A stretch of 38,619 nt of DNA, taken from positions 1-38,619 of the forward strand of contig CALVLV010000020.1 in the NCBI GenBank assembly GCA_944341075.1, given 5' to 3'. Source of the DNA: an uncultured Clostridia bacterium (lineage in GTDB: Bacteria; Bacillota; Clostridia; Christensenellales; Borkfalkiaceae). The notes beneath the pieces are model-generated. The model was given only the letters and a program-made list of their open reading frames with translations. It did no database searches and had not been told where the DNA came from. Shown in pieces: positions 15,675 through 23,456 of the stretch. The position numbers were made by a program, and so were the translations under genes. How positions within the stretch are numbered: the first letter of the stretch is position 1; the number at the start of each line of letters is the position of its first letter.

Positions 15675-16958
15675 ATGAAAAAACCTGAAAGCTATAACTT
15701 CAACGTAAATCCCAGAAAGCCCAACGGGCTGTTCATGGGCATACTCAAAACGTTCGCCGCCTACCCCGACATGAAGAGGCGCGATTTTGAGTGCGAGTAC
15801 ATAAACATGGACGGCATAAAGCCGCCATACTTTCTGCTTGCCAACCACGCCAGCGAAATGGACTTCCGCATACTGTATGCCGCCATACGCCCGCTGAACA
15901 TGAACTATGTTGTGGCAATAGACGCCATGCACGATAACGGCATAGGCCTTATGCGCTTTGCCGGCGGCATATGCAAGCGCAAGTTCATACAGGATATGTC
16001 GCTGATACGCAACATGAAGTATTGCGTAGACCATTATAAAAACCCAATATGCATATACCCGGAGGCGCGCTACACCTTCGACGGCACGCAGAGCTACATA
16101 CCGCCCTCGGTGGGCAAAATGGCAAAGCTGTTAAAGGTGCCCGTGGTAGTCCTTATTGCGCAGGGCAACTTTATCTGCTGCCCTCAGTGGAATAAAGATA
16201 AATTCTATAAGCGCCCCGCGCCCTGCAAGGCAAAGCTGGTATGCGTTGCAAACGCGGAGGAGGTTCAGGCCCTGCCTGCAGAGGAGATAAACAGGCGCAT
16301 TGCCGAAGTTTTTGTGTACGACGATTTTGCCTATCAGTACCAAAATAAGATAGCGCTGGACTTTAAACAGCGTGCGCGCGGGCTTCACCACATACTTTAC
16401 CAGTGCTGCGAGTGCGGAACGGAGTTTGAAATGTATTCTTCTGGCACCACGCTCGAGTGCAGGCGCTGCGGCAAAAAGTGGGAGATGACCCGCTACGGCA
16501 GGCTTGAGGCGCACGACGGCAACACCCGTTTTGCGCACATTCCCGACTGGTTCCGCTGGGAGCGCGAAAACGTGCGCGCAGAGGTGGAGGCGGGCACCTA
16601 TTGCATAGAGGACGAGGTAGAGGTGCACACCCTGCCCAAGAACAAGTACTTTGCGCAGGGGCGCGGCAAATTCCGCCAGGACAGCACGGGCACGCACTTT
16701 GCCTGCAAATATTACGGCGAGGACTTTGAAATGCACCTTGCCCCCAACCAGCTTGAAAGCGTGCACATAGAATTTGACTACCGCGACCGCAAAAAGCACG
16801 AGTTTTTCGGCGACTGCCTTGACATTTCCAAGCACGACGACAGCTTCTGGCTGCACCCCGTCAACATACGCGACTGCATTATGAAGATATCTTTTGCCAC
16901 GGAAGAGCTGTATCAGCTTGAACACCGCAAAATCAGGCATGCCCGCGAAAAAAAGTAG
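15675..16958 (+). CDS. PlsC-type acyltransferase with C-terminal zinc ribbon
   Basis: This 427-aa protein has a lysophospholipid acyltransferase domain with the NHASEMD block (NHx4D catalytic motif) and YPEARYT (motif III), so it probably transfers an acyl chain to a glycerophospholipid or related acceptor at the membrane. A four-Cys zinc ribbon (CCECGTEF...CRRCGKKW) and about 140 residues of unassigned sequence follow. I give the conservative start ATG 15675; an in-frame TTG at 15639 with AGGGAG 9 nt upstream would add 12 residues and has the better ribosome site. There is no transmembrane segment. It is monocistronic, and the zinc ribbon extension is unusual for a PlsC enzyme. Confidence 0.88.
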   Translation: MKKPESYNFNVNPRKPNGLFMGILKTFAAYPDMKRRDFECEYINMDGIKPPYFLLANHASEMDFRILYAAIRPLNMNYVVAIDAMHDNGIGLMRFAGGICKRKFIQDMSLIRNMKYCVDHYKNPICIYPEARYTFDGTQSYIPPSVGKMAKLLKVPVVVLIAQGNFICCPQWNKDKFYKRPAPCKAKLVCVANAEEVQALPAEEINRRIAEVFVYDDFAYQYQNKIALDFKQRARGLHHILYQCCECGTEFEMYSSGTTLECRRCGKKWEMTRYGRLEAHDGNTRFAHIPDWFRWERENVRAEVEAGTYCIEDEVEVHTLPKNKYFAQGRGKFRQDSTGTHFACKYYGEDFEMHLAPNQLESVHIEFDYRDRKKHEFFGDCLDISKHDDSFWLHPVNIRDCIMKISFATEELYQLEHRKIRHAREKK

Positions 16959-16994
16959 TAAATTCGTCATTTTTGCTGTGGCGTCTTTATTGTT

Positions 16995-17127
16995 ATTGAC
17001 GCCATCGCGCCCTTCGGGCGAACGATGCGCTATTCCGTCGCCTGCGGCTCCTTACGACCGAGCGGCATTATTCTTACCCTGTCATTTCGACCGGAACGAA
17101 CGAAGTGAGCGGAGCGGAGAAATCTCA
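16995..17127. repeat. Dispersed repeat composite (B module plus A-type ends)
   Basis: 16995-17062 matches the reverse complement of 8232-8298 in both flanks (ATTGACGC and GCTATTCCGTCGCCT through ACGACC), but its core is CATCG-CGCCC-TTC-GGGCG-AA-CGATG, a different two-part stem. CCGAGCGGCATTATTCTTA (17058-17076) recurs at 23410-23428. 17081-17127 runs from GTCATTTCGAC to GGAGAAATCTC, the inverted A-family ends around a different core. Confidence 0.75.
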
Positions 17128-17169
17128 ATAGCAAACGAAGGGGAGGCTTTATTGCGGCTATACATAAAA

Positions 17170-17200
17170 TATGCCGACCGCACAACGCGCGGTCGGCATA
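17170..17200. terminator. Intrinsic terminator, 12-bp stem
   Basis: TATGCCGACCGC (17170-17181) pairs with GCGGTCGGCATA (17189-17200). On the plus strand it is followed by CGGTTTTATTTT. It lies just past the minus-strand lipoprotein stop and may work both ways. Confidence 0.7.
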
Positions 17201-17217
17201 CGGTTTTATTTTAAGTT

Positions 17218-18321
17218 TTATCTTTCCTGAATGGTAAAGGGCACTTCTATTCCGGCTGTAGTCAGTTCAAGCGTATAGCGCGCAGCAGTGCCTTCCTGTT
17301 CCAGCGTATTCACAGCGCCGCCAAGGTTTGTTCCCTGCCACTCAAGCAGGTAAAGGTTGGTCATGTTATCGTATGCCCCGTCTTCCCCCAATGTGGTGTA
17401 TGCGCAGGTGACCCTATATGTGTGCCCCACGGCATATTCAAAGGTATATTTGCCGTCTGTAAAGTCGCTCAGCCATATTGTTTTTATGTCGCCTGTCGTT
17501 ATGTCGGTTACGTTGAAAAATATATCTTCATCAGGGTAATCTGTCGTGTTTTTAAAAGTGAATACAACGCTCATCGTTTCGGGGGCAACAGGCTCGTCGG
17601 TAACAGTTATCTTTACGCATAATGTGCCGTCGGAAGAGGTGTTGTTGCTCTTGAAGTATATGGTAAGCCAGGTGCTGCCTTCGGATATCTTGCTTGAATC
17701 TATATAAACCTGCGCGTCATGTATCCATGCCGAATTTCCCTTGTCGCCCTCTTTAAACGAGATAGCCGAATTTGGTATAACGGCCTGGTTTGAAGATGTT
17801 ATTTCCGAGCGGCTGCTCAATGCCGCCGTCTGTCCCCAGCTCAGGTTTACGTTGAGTTCCCATACGTCTATAAGCTGGTTGTCGTCAGTCCATATTTTTG
17901 TGTTGCCGTCGTTTTTTGTTATGGTTGTGGGGTTGCCGCTTGCAAACGTAAGTCCGCCGTCTGAGAGCACTTCTTTGTATTCGCCCATCTCTACCTTTAT
18001 GGTAAGGTTTGTGGTGACGGTGGCGGTGTATTTGCCGTCGCTGTTTTCGTCGAGTTCGTTGCTGTTGGCAAATACGCCTTCAATGTACATGTCGGGGTCG
18101 GTCACCTCAACGGTTATAGTCACAGTGTCGCCGAATTCTGCCTCTTCCTTGTCGGCCTTGGCGGTGTAACCCGTGCCGCTTTCAACGGTTATGGTAAAGG
18201 TATCTTTGTCGTCGTTATTGTTATTGTTGTTGTTTCCGCCGTCGGAACAGCCGGCAATCAGCGCCGCGCCCACGCAGGCAACGGCAGCCGCGCCTAAAAT
18301 TGCCATAATTTTCTTTTTCAT
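17218..18321 (-). CDS. Surface lipoprotein with Asn-rich linker, phase-variable promoter
   Basis: This 367-aa lipoprotein starts at ATG 18321 after GGGAGG; an in-frame upstream extension to 18375 lacks a ribosome site. Signal MKKKIMAILGAAAVACVGAALIAGC ends in a lipobox, followed by SDGG and seven Asn encoded by a 21-bp AAY repeat (18214-18234). The mature part begins with a beta-rich segment (FTITVESGTGYTAKADKEEAEFGDTVTITVEV) like bacterial surface or InlB-type repeats, followed by further beta domains with no catalytic motif. Function is unknown; a cell-surface binding role is likely. Its promoter at 18442-18471 has ten C in the spacer, suggesting on/off or graded switching. It is monocistronic. 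Confidence 0.85.
   Translation of the reverse strand: MKKKIMAILGAAAVACVGAALIAGCSDGGNNNNNNNDDKDTFTITVESGTGYTAKADKEEAEFGDTVTITVEVTDPDMYIEGVFANSNELDENSDGKYTATVTTNLTIKVEMGEYKEVLSDGGLTFASGNPTTITKNDGNTKIWTDDNQLIDVWELNVNLSWGQTAALSSRSEITSSNQAVIPNSAISFKEGDKGNSAWIHDAQVYIDSSKISEGSTWLTIYFKSNNTSSDGTLCVKITVTDEPVAPETMSVVFTFKNTTDYPDEDIFFNVTDITTGDIKTIWLSDFTDGKYTFEYAVGHTYRVTCAYTTLGEDGAYDNMTNLYLLEWQGTNLGGAVNTLEQEGTAARYTLELTTAGIEVPFTIQER
18214..18234 (-). repeat. Asn-codon microsatellite (7 AAY units)
   Basis: Seven consecutive AAC/AAT codons encode an Asn7 linker just after the lipidated Cys. Triplet gain or loss would change linker length without frameshift. Confidence 0.8.
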
Positions 18322-18441
18322 AATGTCCTCCCTGTTCGCTTGCCCTGCACATGTGCCGCAGGTAAGTTCTGTCAATTAAAGCATGGCTGCACAATATGTA
18401 GCTGCAATCTGCATATTATGCAGTTACATGTTTACAATGTT

Positions 18442-18471
18442 ATTATAGCACAGGGGGGGGGGTACTGTCAA
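18442..18471 (-). promoter_or_regulatory. Promoter with C10 tract in the -35/-10 spacer
   Basis: On the minus strand a perfect TTGACA (plus 18466-18471) and a perfect TATAAT (plus 18442-18447) flank an 18-nt spacer made of GTA, ten C (plus 18453-18462) and TGTGC. Loss of one C gives the optimal 17 nt. Slippage in the tract would change promoter strength, as known for Neisseria porA. It drives the lipoprotein gene starting at 18321, with a leader of about 115 nt. Confidence 0.8.
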
Positions 18472-18524
18472 TTGTGATAAAAAATATTATATATAGCAAT
18501 TTGCCCCTTTCCGCAATAAAAATT

Positions 18525-18559
18525 TTACCCGCCCGCGCCGTAAAGGCGCGGGCGGGTAA
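18525..18559 (-). terminator. Terminator after phosphohexomutase gene
   Basis: TTACCCGCCCGCGCC (18525-18539) pairs with GGCGCGGGCGGGTAA (18545-18559). On the minus strand it is followed by AAAATTTTTATT. It insulates the C10 promoter from readthrough. Confidence 0.85.
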
Positions 18560-18591
18560 TTGAAAATATGAGGTTTAGGAATGAGCTAATT

Positions 18592-20325
18592 TTACTGTGC
18601 GGCCACAGACTTCAGCAGTTTTTCAACGGCTTCCTGCATCTTTGCAAGCGCCTCTTCGGCGTCTGCCTTGGTGTTGGCCTTTACCGAATAGTATATCTTA
18701 AGCTTGGGTTCCGTGCCGGAAGGGCGCACGCATATAAAGCTGCCGTTTTCCAGCTCGTAGTATACGCAGTTGGTGGTGGGGGAGCCTATCGGCGAGGTCT
18801 CGCCCGTGGCAACTTCAGTCTTTATGTCCTTTGAGTAGTCGCGTATATACGCCACCCTGTAAATGTCGAACTTGGTAACGGGCTTGGTCTTCAGGCCGTC
18901 TACCACGGCGTTCATCTCCTTCATGGCGTTCAGGCCGTGGTACTGAATGGATACGTTTTTGTCGAGCACGTAGCCGTACTCCTTGTATATCTCTTCCAGC
19001 CTTTCAGATACGGTCTTGCCCTTATAGTCGTAATAGCATACCATCTCGGCGCACAGCATAGAGGCGACTACCGCGTCCTTATCCCTTGCGTGCGTGCCGC
19101 GCAGGTATCCGCAGCTCTCTTCAAAGCCGAATACAAATGTGTATTTGCCGTCCTTTTCCCACTGCTTTATCTTGTCGCCTATGAACTTGAAGCCCACGGG
19201 CACTTCAAACAGCGTTACGCCGAACTTGTTGCATATGGCGCGCGCCATGCCCGTCGTCACGAACGATTTTACAACCGCCGCGTTTGCGGGCAGTTTGCCG
19301 TCTTCCTTCAGCCTGGTGAGTATATAGTCCAAAAGCAGTATGCCCACCTGGTTGCCCGAAAGCGCCTCGAACTCGCCGCTCTTGTTCTTTACGGCAACGC
19401 CCAGGCGGTCGCTGTCGGGGTCGGTGCCGAACACCACCGTGGCGCCTATCTTTTCGGCAAGCGCTATGCCCATGGAAAGAGTCTCTTTAAATTCGGGGTT
19501 GGGCACTTCCACGGTAGAAAAGTCGGGGTCTTTCCTCGTCTGTTCCTCTACAACGGTGGCGTTTATGCCTATCTTTTTGAGTATGGTGGTAACGGGTATG
19601 TAGCCCGAGCCGTGAACGGGGGTGTATACCAGCTTTAAATTTTTGCCGCACTTTTTAACGGCTTCTTTTGAAAGGGTAAGCTTTTTAAGCGCCCTGTAAT
19701 ACTTTCTGTCTACAGCGGAAGGCACTGCCTTTATCAGCTTTGCCCTCTGCACTTCGTCTGCGGCGGGCGCGCCCAGGTAGTCGGTCTGCTTTTCTATAAA
19801 GCCGAGCACCTTAGCCGTGTCTTCGGGGTTCATCTGCGCGCCGTCTTCGCCGTACACCTTATAGCCGTTGTACTGCTTGGGGTTGTGCGAAGCCGTTATC
19901 ATAATGCCGGCTATCGTCTTTAAGCAGCGCACCGCAAAAGAGAGCATGGGCACGGGGTGCACGTCGGGAAAAACATATGCCTTTATGCCGTTGGCGGCAA
20001 GCACATCGGCAGCGGCCATGGCAAATTCGTCAGACTTTCTGCGGGTGTCGTAAGATATGACTACGCCGCGCTTTTTGGCCTCTTCGCCCAGCGTCTTTAT
20101 AAACTCCGAAAGCCCCTGCGTGGCGCGCTTTACGGTGTATATGTTCATCATGTTGGTGCCGTAGCCTATTATGCCCCTGAGCCCCGCCGTGCCGAACGCA
20201 AGCTCTGCGCCGAAGCGGTACTCTATCTCTTCTTCGTTGTCCTTTATAGCCTCAAGCTCCTTTTTGCCCTCGGGGCACAGGCGGCCGTCGTTAAGCCACT
20301 GTTCATAGATGTCTTTATAATTCAT
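18592..20325 (-). CDS. pgcA: Phosphoglucomutase/phosphomannomutase (PGM2-like)
   Basis: This 577-aa cytosolic alpha-D-phosphohexomutase interconverts sugar 1- and 6-phosphates, most likely glucose, feeding UDP-glucose, glycolipid and polysaccharide synthesis. It has FGTAGLRG near the N-terminus, the phosphoserine loop ITASHNPKQYNGYKVY, the magnesium loop GTDPDSDRLG, the sugar-binding FEESCGY and the phosphate-binding RPSGTEPK. The length fits the Firmicutes PgcA/PGM2 type. The ribosome site AGGAGATAAT precedes ATG 20325. The symbol is by similarity; phosphopentomutase or mannomutase activity is possible. It is monocistronic, with a terminator at 18525. Confidence 0.95.
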   Translation of the reverse strand: MNYKDIYEQWLNDGRLCPEGKKELEAIKDNEEEIEYRFGAELAFGTAGLRGIIGYGTNMMNIYTVKRATQGLSEFIKTLGEEAKKRGVVISYDTRRKSDEFAMAAADVLAANGIKAYVFPDVHPVPMLSFAVRCLKTIAGIMITASHNPKQYNGYKVYGEDGAQMNPEDTAKVLGFIEKQTDYLGAPAADEVQRAKLIKAVPSAVDRKYYRALKKLTLSKEAVKKCGKNLKLVYTPVHGSGYIPVTTILKKIGINATVVEEQTRKDPDFSTVEVPNPEFKETLSMGIALAEKIGATVVFGTDPDSDRLGVAVKNKSGEFEALSGNQVGILLLDYILTRLKEDGKLPANAAVVKSFVTTGMARAICNKFGVTLFEVPVGFKFIGDKIKQWEKDGKYTFVFGFEESCGYLRGTHARDKDAVVASMLCAEMVCYYDYKGKTVSERLEEIYKEYGYVLDKNVSIQYHGLNAMKEMNAVVDGLKTKPVTKFDIYRVAYIRDYSKDIKTEVATGETSPIGSPTTNCVYYELENGSFICVRPSGTEPKLKIYYSVKANTKADAEEALAKMQEAVEKLLKSVAAQ

Positions 20326-20604
20326 ATTATCTCCTGGAAAAAGCGCCTTGAATTTTCAGGCGCGCGGCGTGCGGCCATACGGTGATAGGGGCGGTGCTAT
20401 GCCGCAACCAATGCGTGCGCGCACAATATTTTTATGCTGCCCTTACGCCGTATATTCCGCGGCTGCGTGTCTGCCGCGGCGCAACAAATTATATATTACG
20501 TCTATTTAATTATATAAAATTTTTTCAGTTTTGTAAAGGGGGTATTTGAAAATTGTGGCGGAAAAATGAAATTTTTTTAAAAAAGTTATGTTGTAAAATA
20601 ACAT

Positions 20605-20692
20605 GCGCCCGCAGGGCAACTTTGCGTGTGGCGCAAATCATCACGCGGGCAAAGCCCGCTCATTACTCATCACGTTTGCCCGACAGGGCAAA
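20605..20692. repeat. Array of four hairpins with TCATCAC-type spacers
   Basis: In order: GCCC-GCA-GGGC (20607-20617), TTTGCG-TGTGG-CGCAAA (20621-20637), GCGGGC-AAA-GCCCGC (20645-20659) and TTTGCCC-GACA-GGGCAAA (20675-20692). The last three are separated by TCATCAC and TCATTACTCATCAC (TGATGA on the other strand). Confidence 0.65.
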
Positions 20693-20710
20693 TTCATCGC
20701 TTTGCAAAAA

Positions 20711-20736
20711 CGGCCCTCCGCTTTTGCAGAGGGCCG
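20711..20736 (-). terminator. Terminator after membrane-protein gene
   Basis: CGGCCCTC (20711-20718) pairs with GAGGGCCG (20729-20736). On the minus strand TTTTTGCAAAG follows. Confidence 0.75.
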
Positions 20737-20753
20737 CCGTATACGCTTTTTAT

Positions 20754-21713
20754 TTATTCGCCGCGCAGGAACTGCTCGCGCGAGGTCTCTTTTTCCCGTT
20801 CGGGCTTTACTATGCTGCGCTTATCGGTAAAGTACTTTATATCGTTGTTGTCGCAGTAGTTTACCAGCTGGTAGCATATAAGGTATAAAAAGCTCATGGG
20901 CACGGTTATTATAAGCCCCGCGCCGAAGGTGCTCACGCACGCCAGCACGTTCACCGAAAGTATGAGCACGCACGAGGACGCATAGAACGAGAAGGTGGAA
21001 ACCGGCCTGCCGCTCTTGAGCGTGAACGAATAGCGGAAGCCCTCGGTCACCGACTTTTTGCCGCATATTATCGCGGGCAGCCAGTCTGAGATGAACGTCA
21101 TTTTAAGCCCCACAAGCAGCATCATGAACACCACGAACAGGAACAGCTGTATCAGCAGCCACACGCCGTTCAGCGCAACAAACAGTACAAGGTACAGCAC
21201 AACGAGGCACACGGAGGTATATACGAATGAAATGGGCACGTATATAACCGAATACAGCGCCGCCTTGCCGAGGTTCTTTATAAGTGTGGCAATAAAGGGC
21301 GAATTTGCGTGCATGGCCATTTTATCGTTCACCACGCAGCACGCTGCATAGTTGCCAAGGCCTATAAAAAAGTCGCTCACCAGCATAGTAAGCGCCAGTC
21401 CCGCAGCGCTCAGCGCAAGGTCGGTGGGGTGCTCGCCAAGGTATGCCATAAGGTCGGTGAAGCTTGTCCTTATCGCCTCGAAGTAGCCCGAAAGGTTGGT
21501 CAGGTTGCCGCGCAGTATCTCGCGGAACATCTCGCTGAAGGCGCCCGTCAGTCCTTCGTATGCCGCCACGCCCGAAAGCCTGTCAAGGAAGGGTATGATT
21601 ATTGCCGCCGAAACGCCCGCGGTTATTATAAGCACCACGAGTATATAGACGAGCAGTTTGTAAGTCACTCTGAAGTTATCTATCAATACGTGAACGGTGT
21701 GTTTGAATCTCAT
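20754..21713 (-). CDS. Multi-pass membrane protein of unknown function
   Basis: I start this 319-aa protein at ATG 21713, preceded by GAGG with 5-nt spacing; an in-frame TTG five codons upstream overlaps that ribosome site. It has about five or six hydrophobic segments (LLVYILVVLIITAGVSAAIII, LSAAGLALTMLVSDFFIGLG, VCLVVLYLVLFVALNGVWLLI, FVVFMMLLVGLKMTF, FYASSCVLILSVNVLACV, LIITVPMSFLYLICYQLV) and a charged C-terminal tail. No enzyme motif is visible. It follows the yfcE-like gene by 63 bp on the same strand and probably belongs to the rdgB transcription unit. Confidence 0.8.
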   Translation of the reverse strand: MRFKHTVHVLIDNFRVTYKLLVYILVVLIITAGVSAAIIIPFLDRLSGVAAYEGLTGAFSEMFREILRGNLTNLSGYFEAIRTSFTDLMAYLGEHPTDLALSAAGLALTMLVSDFFIGLGNYAACCVVNDKMAMHANSPFIATLIKNLGKAALYSVIYVPISFVYTSVCLVVLYLVLFVALNGVWLLIQLFLFVVFMMLLVGLKMTFISDWLPAIICGKKSVTEGFRYSFTLKSGRPVSTFSFYASSCVLILSVNVLACVSTFGAGLIITVPMSFLYLICYQLVNYCDNNDIKYFTDKRSIVKPEREKETSREQFLRGE

Positions 21714-21776
21714 ATATTCCTCGTTCAAAATGTATTCCGCCGCGCCTTTTGCGGCGGGCGTTTTTAGCGGCGCCCT

Positions 21777-22244
21777 TTAAAGCTGCACTATCTTTTCCAC
21801 AACTTTGCCCTCGTGCACGGCAAGGTAGCAATAGCTGTTCTGGCTGTAGCGCGAAAGGTTGCCGGGATTTATAAGCTTTACCCCGTCCTGCTCGTCAACG
21901 CGCGCGCAGTGGGTGTGGCCGTACAGCGCCACCGTGCAGCCGTTCTGTTTTGCGGCCTCGCACAGTTTGTAAAGCGTCTGCTTTACCGAATATCTGTGCC
22001 CGTGGCACATAAATATTTTAACGCCCTCGATCTCCAGTACCTTTTCGTCTTCGCCCACGCGGTCAAGGTCGCAGTTGCCGTTTATTACTATAGTCTTTTG
22101 CGGGTATTTGCCGCGCACATAGCCGCCGTCGGTTGAAAGGTCGCCAAGGTGCACAATATAGTCGCACTCGGCAAAAATGCCGTCCAGGCTGTCCAGCGCC
22201 GCGCGGTTGCGGTGACTGTCGGATACTACTATCAGTGATTTCAT
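21777..22244 (-). CDS. YfcE/MJ0936-type metallophosphoesterase
   Basis: This 155-aa protein has a small calcineurin-like phosphoesterase fold: VVSDSHRN (metal D and H), HLGDLSTDGG, VINGNCD, CHGHRY and ALYGHTHCARVD, the complete metal-binding set. Family members cleave phosphodiesters in vitro, and their physiological substrate is often unknown. I start at ATG 22244 (MKSLIVVSDSH); upstream codons lack a ribosome site, and a GCCGC-ACTC-GCGGC hairpin (about 22259-22275) lies just upstream. It follows rdgB by 78 bp, a pairing often seen in Firmicutes. Confidence 0.92.
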   Translation of the reverse strand: MKSLIVVSDSHRNRAALDSLDGIFAECDYIVHLGDLSTDGGYVRGKYPQKTIVINGNCDLDRVGEDEKVLEIEGVKIFMCHGHRYSVKQTLYKLCEAAKQNGCTVALYGHTHCARVDEQDGVKLINPGNLSRYSQNSYCYLAVHEGKVVEKIVQL

Positions 22245-22322
22245 TGCATGCCGAATATTCTGCCGCGAGTGCGGCAAAAAAGTAAAAGTATGTATATTTT
22301 ATGGCCGTATGTTCAGGCCGCT

Positions 22323-22910
22323 TCAGTCAAGCTTTAAAAGGGCCATCTTTTCCATAAGGTCTTTAAGCGCCCTCGCCCTGTGCGAAACTTTGTTCTTTTC
22401 CCTTTCCGTAGCCTCGCCGAAGCTCTTTGAAAGGTCGTCTGAAAAGAACAGGCTGTCGTAGCCGAAGCCGTGCTTGCCGCGCTCTTCCTCAAGTATGCGC
22501 CCTTCAGTCCTGCCCGTGCCGAAAACCATTCTTCCGCCCGGCAGGTACAGGCACACGGCACACTCAAAGTGCGCGCGCCTGTCGTGCGCGTCCTTCATGC
22601 GGTGCAAAAGCAGTTCGCGGTTGGCCTTGTCGCCCTCGCCCGAAAAGCGTGCCGAATATATCCCGGGCGCGCCGCCCAGAAAGTCTACGCACAGCCCCGA
22701 ATCGTCTGCAAGCGCGGGCCGCCCCAGCCGCTCGCACACCGTCCGCGCCTTTATCAGCGCGTTTTCCCTGAAGGAGGAGCCGTTCTCTTCGATATCCTCG
22801 TCAAAGCCTGCCTCATGCATGGGGATTATCTTCACGCCCTTGAAAATTTTTTCGATCTCCCTTATCTTGCCCGCGTTGCCGCTGGCCGCTATAATTTCGC
22901 CTAATTCCAT
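22323..22910 (-). CDS. rdgB: XTP/dITP diphosphatase (HAM1/RdgB)
   Basis: This 195-aa house-cleaning pyrophosphatase hydrolyses dITP and XTP to monophosphates so that deaminated purines are not built into DNA. It has SGNAGKIREIE (S-x-N-x-x-K), the substrate loop FDEDIEENGSSFRENALIKA, ADDSGLCVDFLGGAPGIYSAR and HGFGYDSLFF, ending with KNKVSHRARAL. The length is normal. GAGG lies 7 nt before ATG 22910. It heads a minus-strand unit with the phosphoesterase and the membrane protein. Confidence 0.96.
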   Translation of the reverse strand: MELGEIIAASGNAGKIREIEKIFKGVKIIPMHEAGFDEDIEENGSSFRENALIKARTVCERLGRPALADDSGLCVDFLGGAPGIYSARFSGEGDKANRELLLHRMKDAHDRRAHFECAVCLYLPGGRMVFGTGRTEGRILEEERGKHGFGYDSLFFSDDLSKSFGEATEREKNKVSHRARALKDLMEKMALLKLD

Positions 22911-23456
22911 AAGTATGCCTCATTCAAGCGCCTTGCGGCGCCGAGGGGGTCAGCCTCAGTCAGGGGCGGATCTTTTGGGGTGGTCACTGTAATGCATCTG
23001 CCTGCCTTCTGTCATTTCGACTAAGCGAATGTAATGAGCGCATGGAGAAATCTCTTTTCTGTGAAAATCCCACCGTCACGCTATCGCGTGCCACCTCCCT
23101 TTGGCAAGGGAGGCACGATTAAGGAATAGATTTCTCCGCGCGGGCTTCGCCCTTGGTCGAAATGACGGGAGGGGTGGTGATCTCCCGCGGTAGAGAGGAA
23201 TATCTTATGTTCGGATAGCAACCCTTTTAAGATACCCGTCTTCCCTTCGCCCTTAATTTTGCCCGGGCATAAATTATACCTTGGAACTATTATATACCAA
23301 AATAACAAAAAAGTAAAGAGCTAATTTTTATAAGATGTTTTCAAAAGCATATTAACTTGTTGTGGGCCTTTAATGTGCCGGTATTATAAGGCTTTAATGC
23401 GCCATTTCGCCGAGCGGCATTATTCTTATCGCGTCAACGACATGTAAAGAAGGGGG
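22911..23456. repeat. Non-coding block with three dispersed repeats
   Basis: This 546-bp gap between rdgB and trmL holds an inverted A-type repeat (23011-23054, GTCATTTCGAC to GGAGAAATCTC), the full three-hairpin copy 2 (23064-23176), an AT-rich stretch (23265-23350) and a CCGAGCGGCATTATTCTTA fragment (23410-23428). I found no gene in it. Confidence 0.7.
23064..23176 (+). repeat. Three-hairpin dispersed repeat, copy 2
   Basis: Leader AAAATCCCACC is followed by hairpin 1 CACGC-TATC-GCGTG (23077-23090), hairpin 2 CCTCCCTT-TGGC-AAGGGAGG (23094-23113) and the conserved block 23110-23176 with GGGC-TTC-GCCC and GTCGAAATGAC. Compared with copy 1 the flanks are nearly identical, while hairpin 1 is unrelated in sequence yet still pairs. 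Confidence 0.8.

Larger units (their letters stand above)
20326..20753. other. Intergenic region with hairpin array
   Basis: This 428-bp gap lies upstream of pgcA and downstream of the membrane-protein gene. It includes an AT-rich stretch (20486-20600) where the pgcA promoter should lie, an array of four hairpins (20605-20692) and a terminator (20711-20736). I see no coding sequence. Confidence 0.6.

Noticed and set aside
20605-20692. CRISPR-like array
   Set aside because: Repeat units are short hairpins with different sequences and spacers below 15 bp; no direct repeats of constant length and no cas genes.
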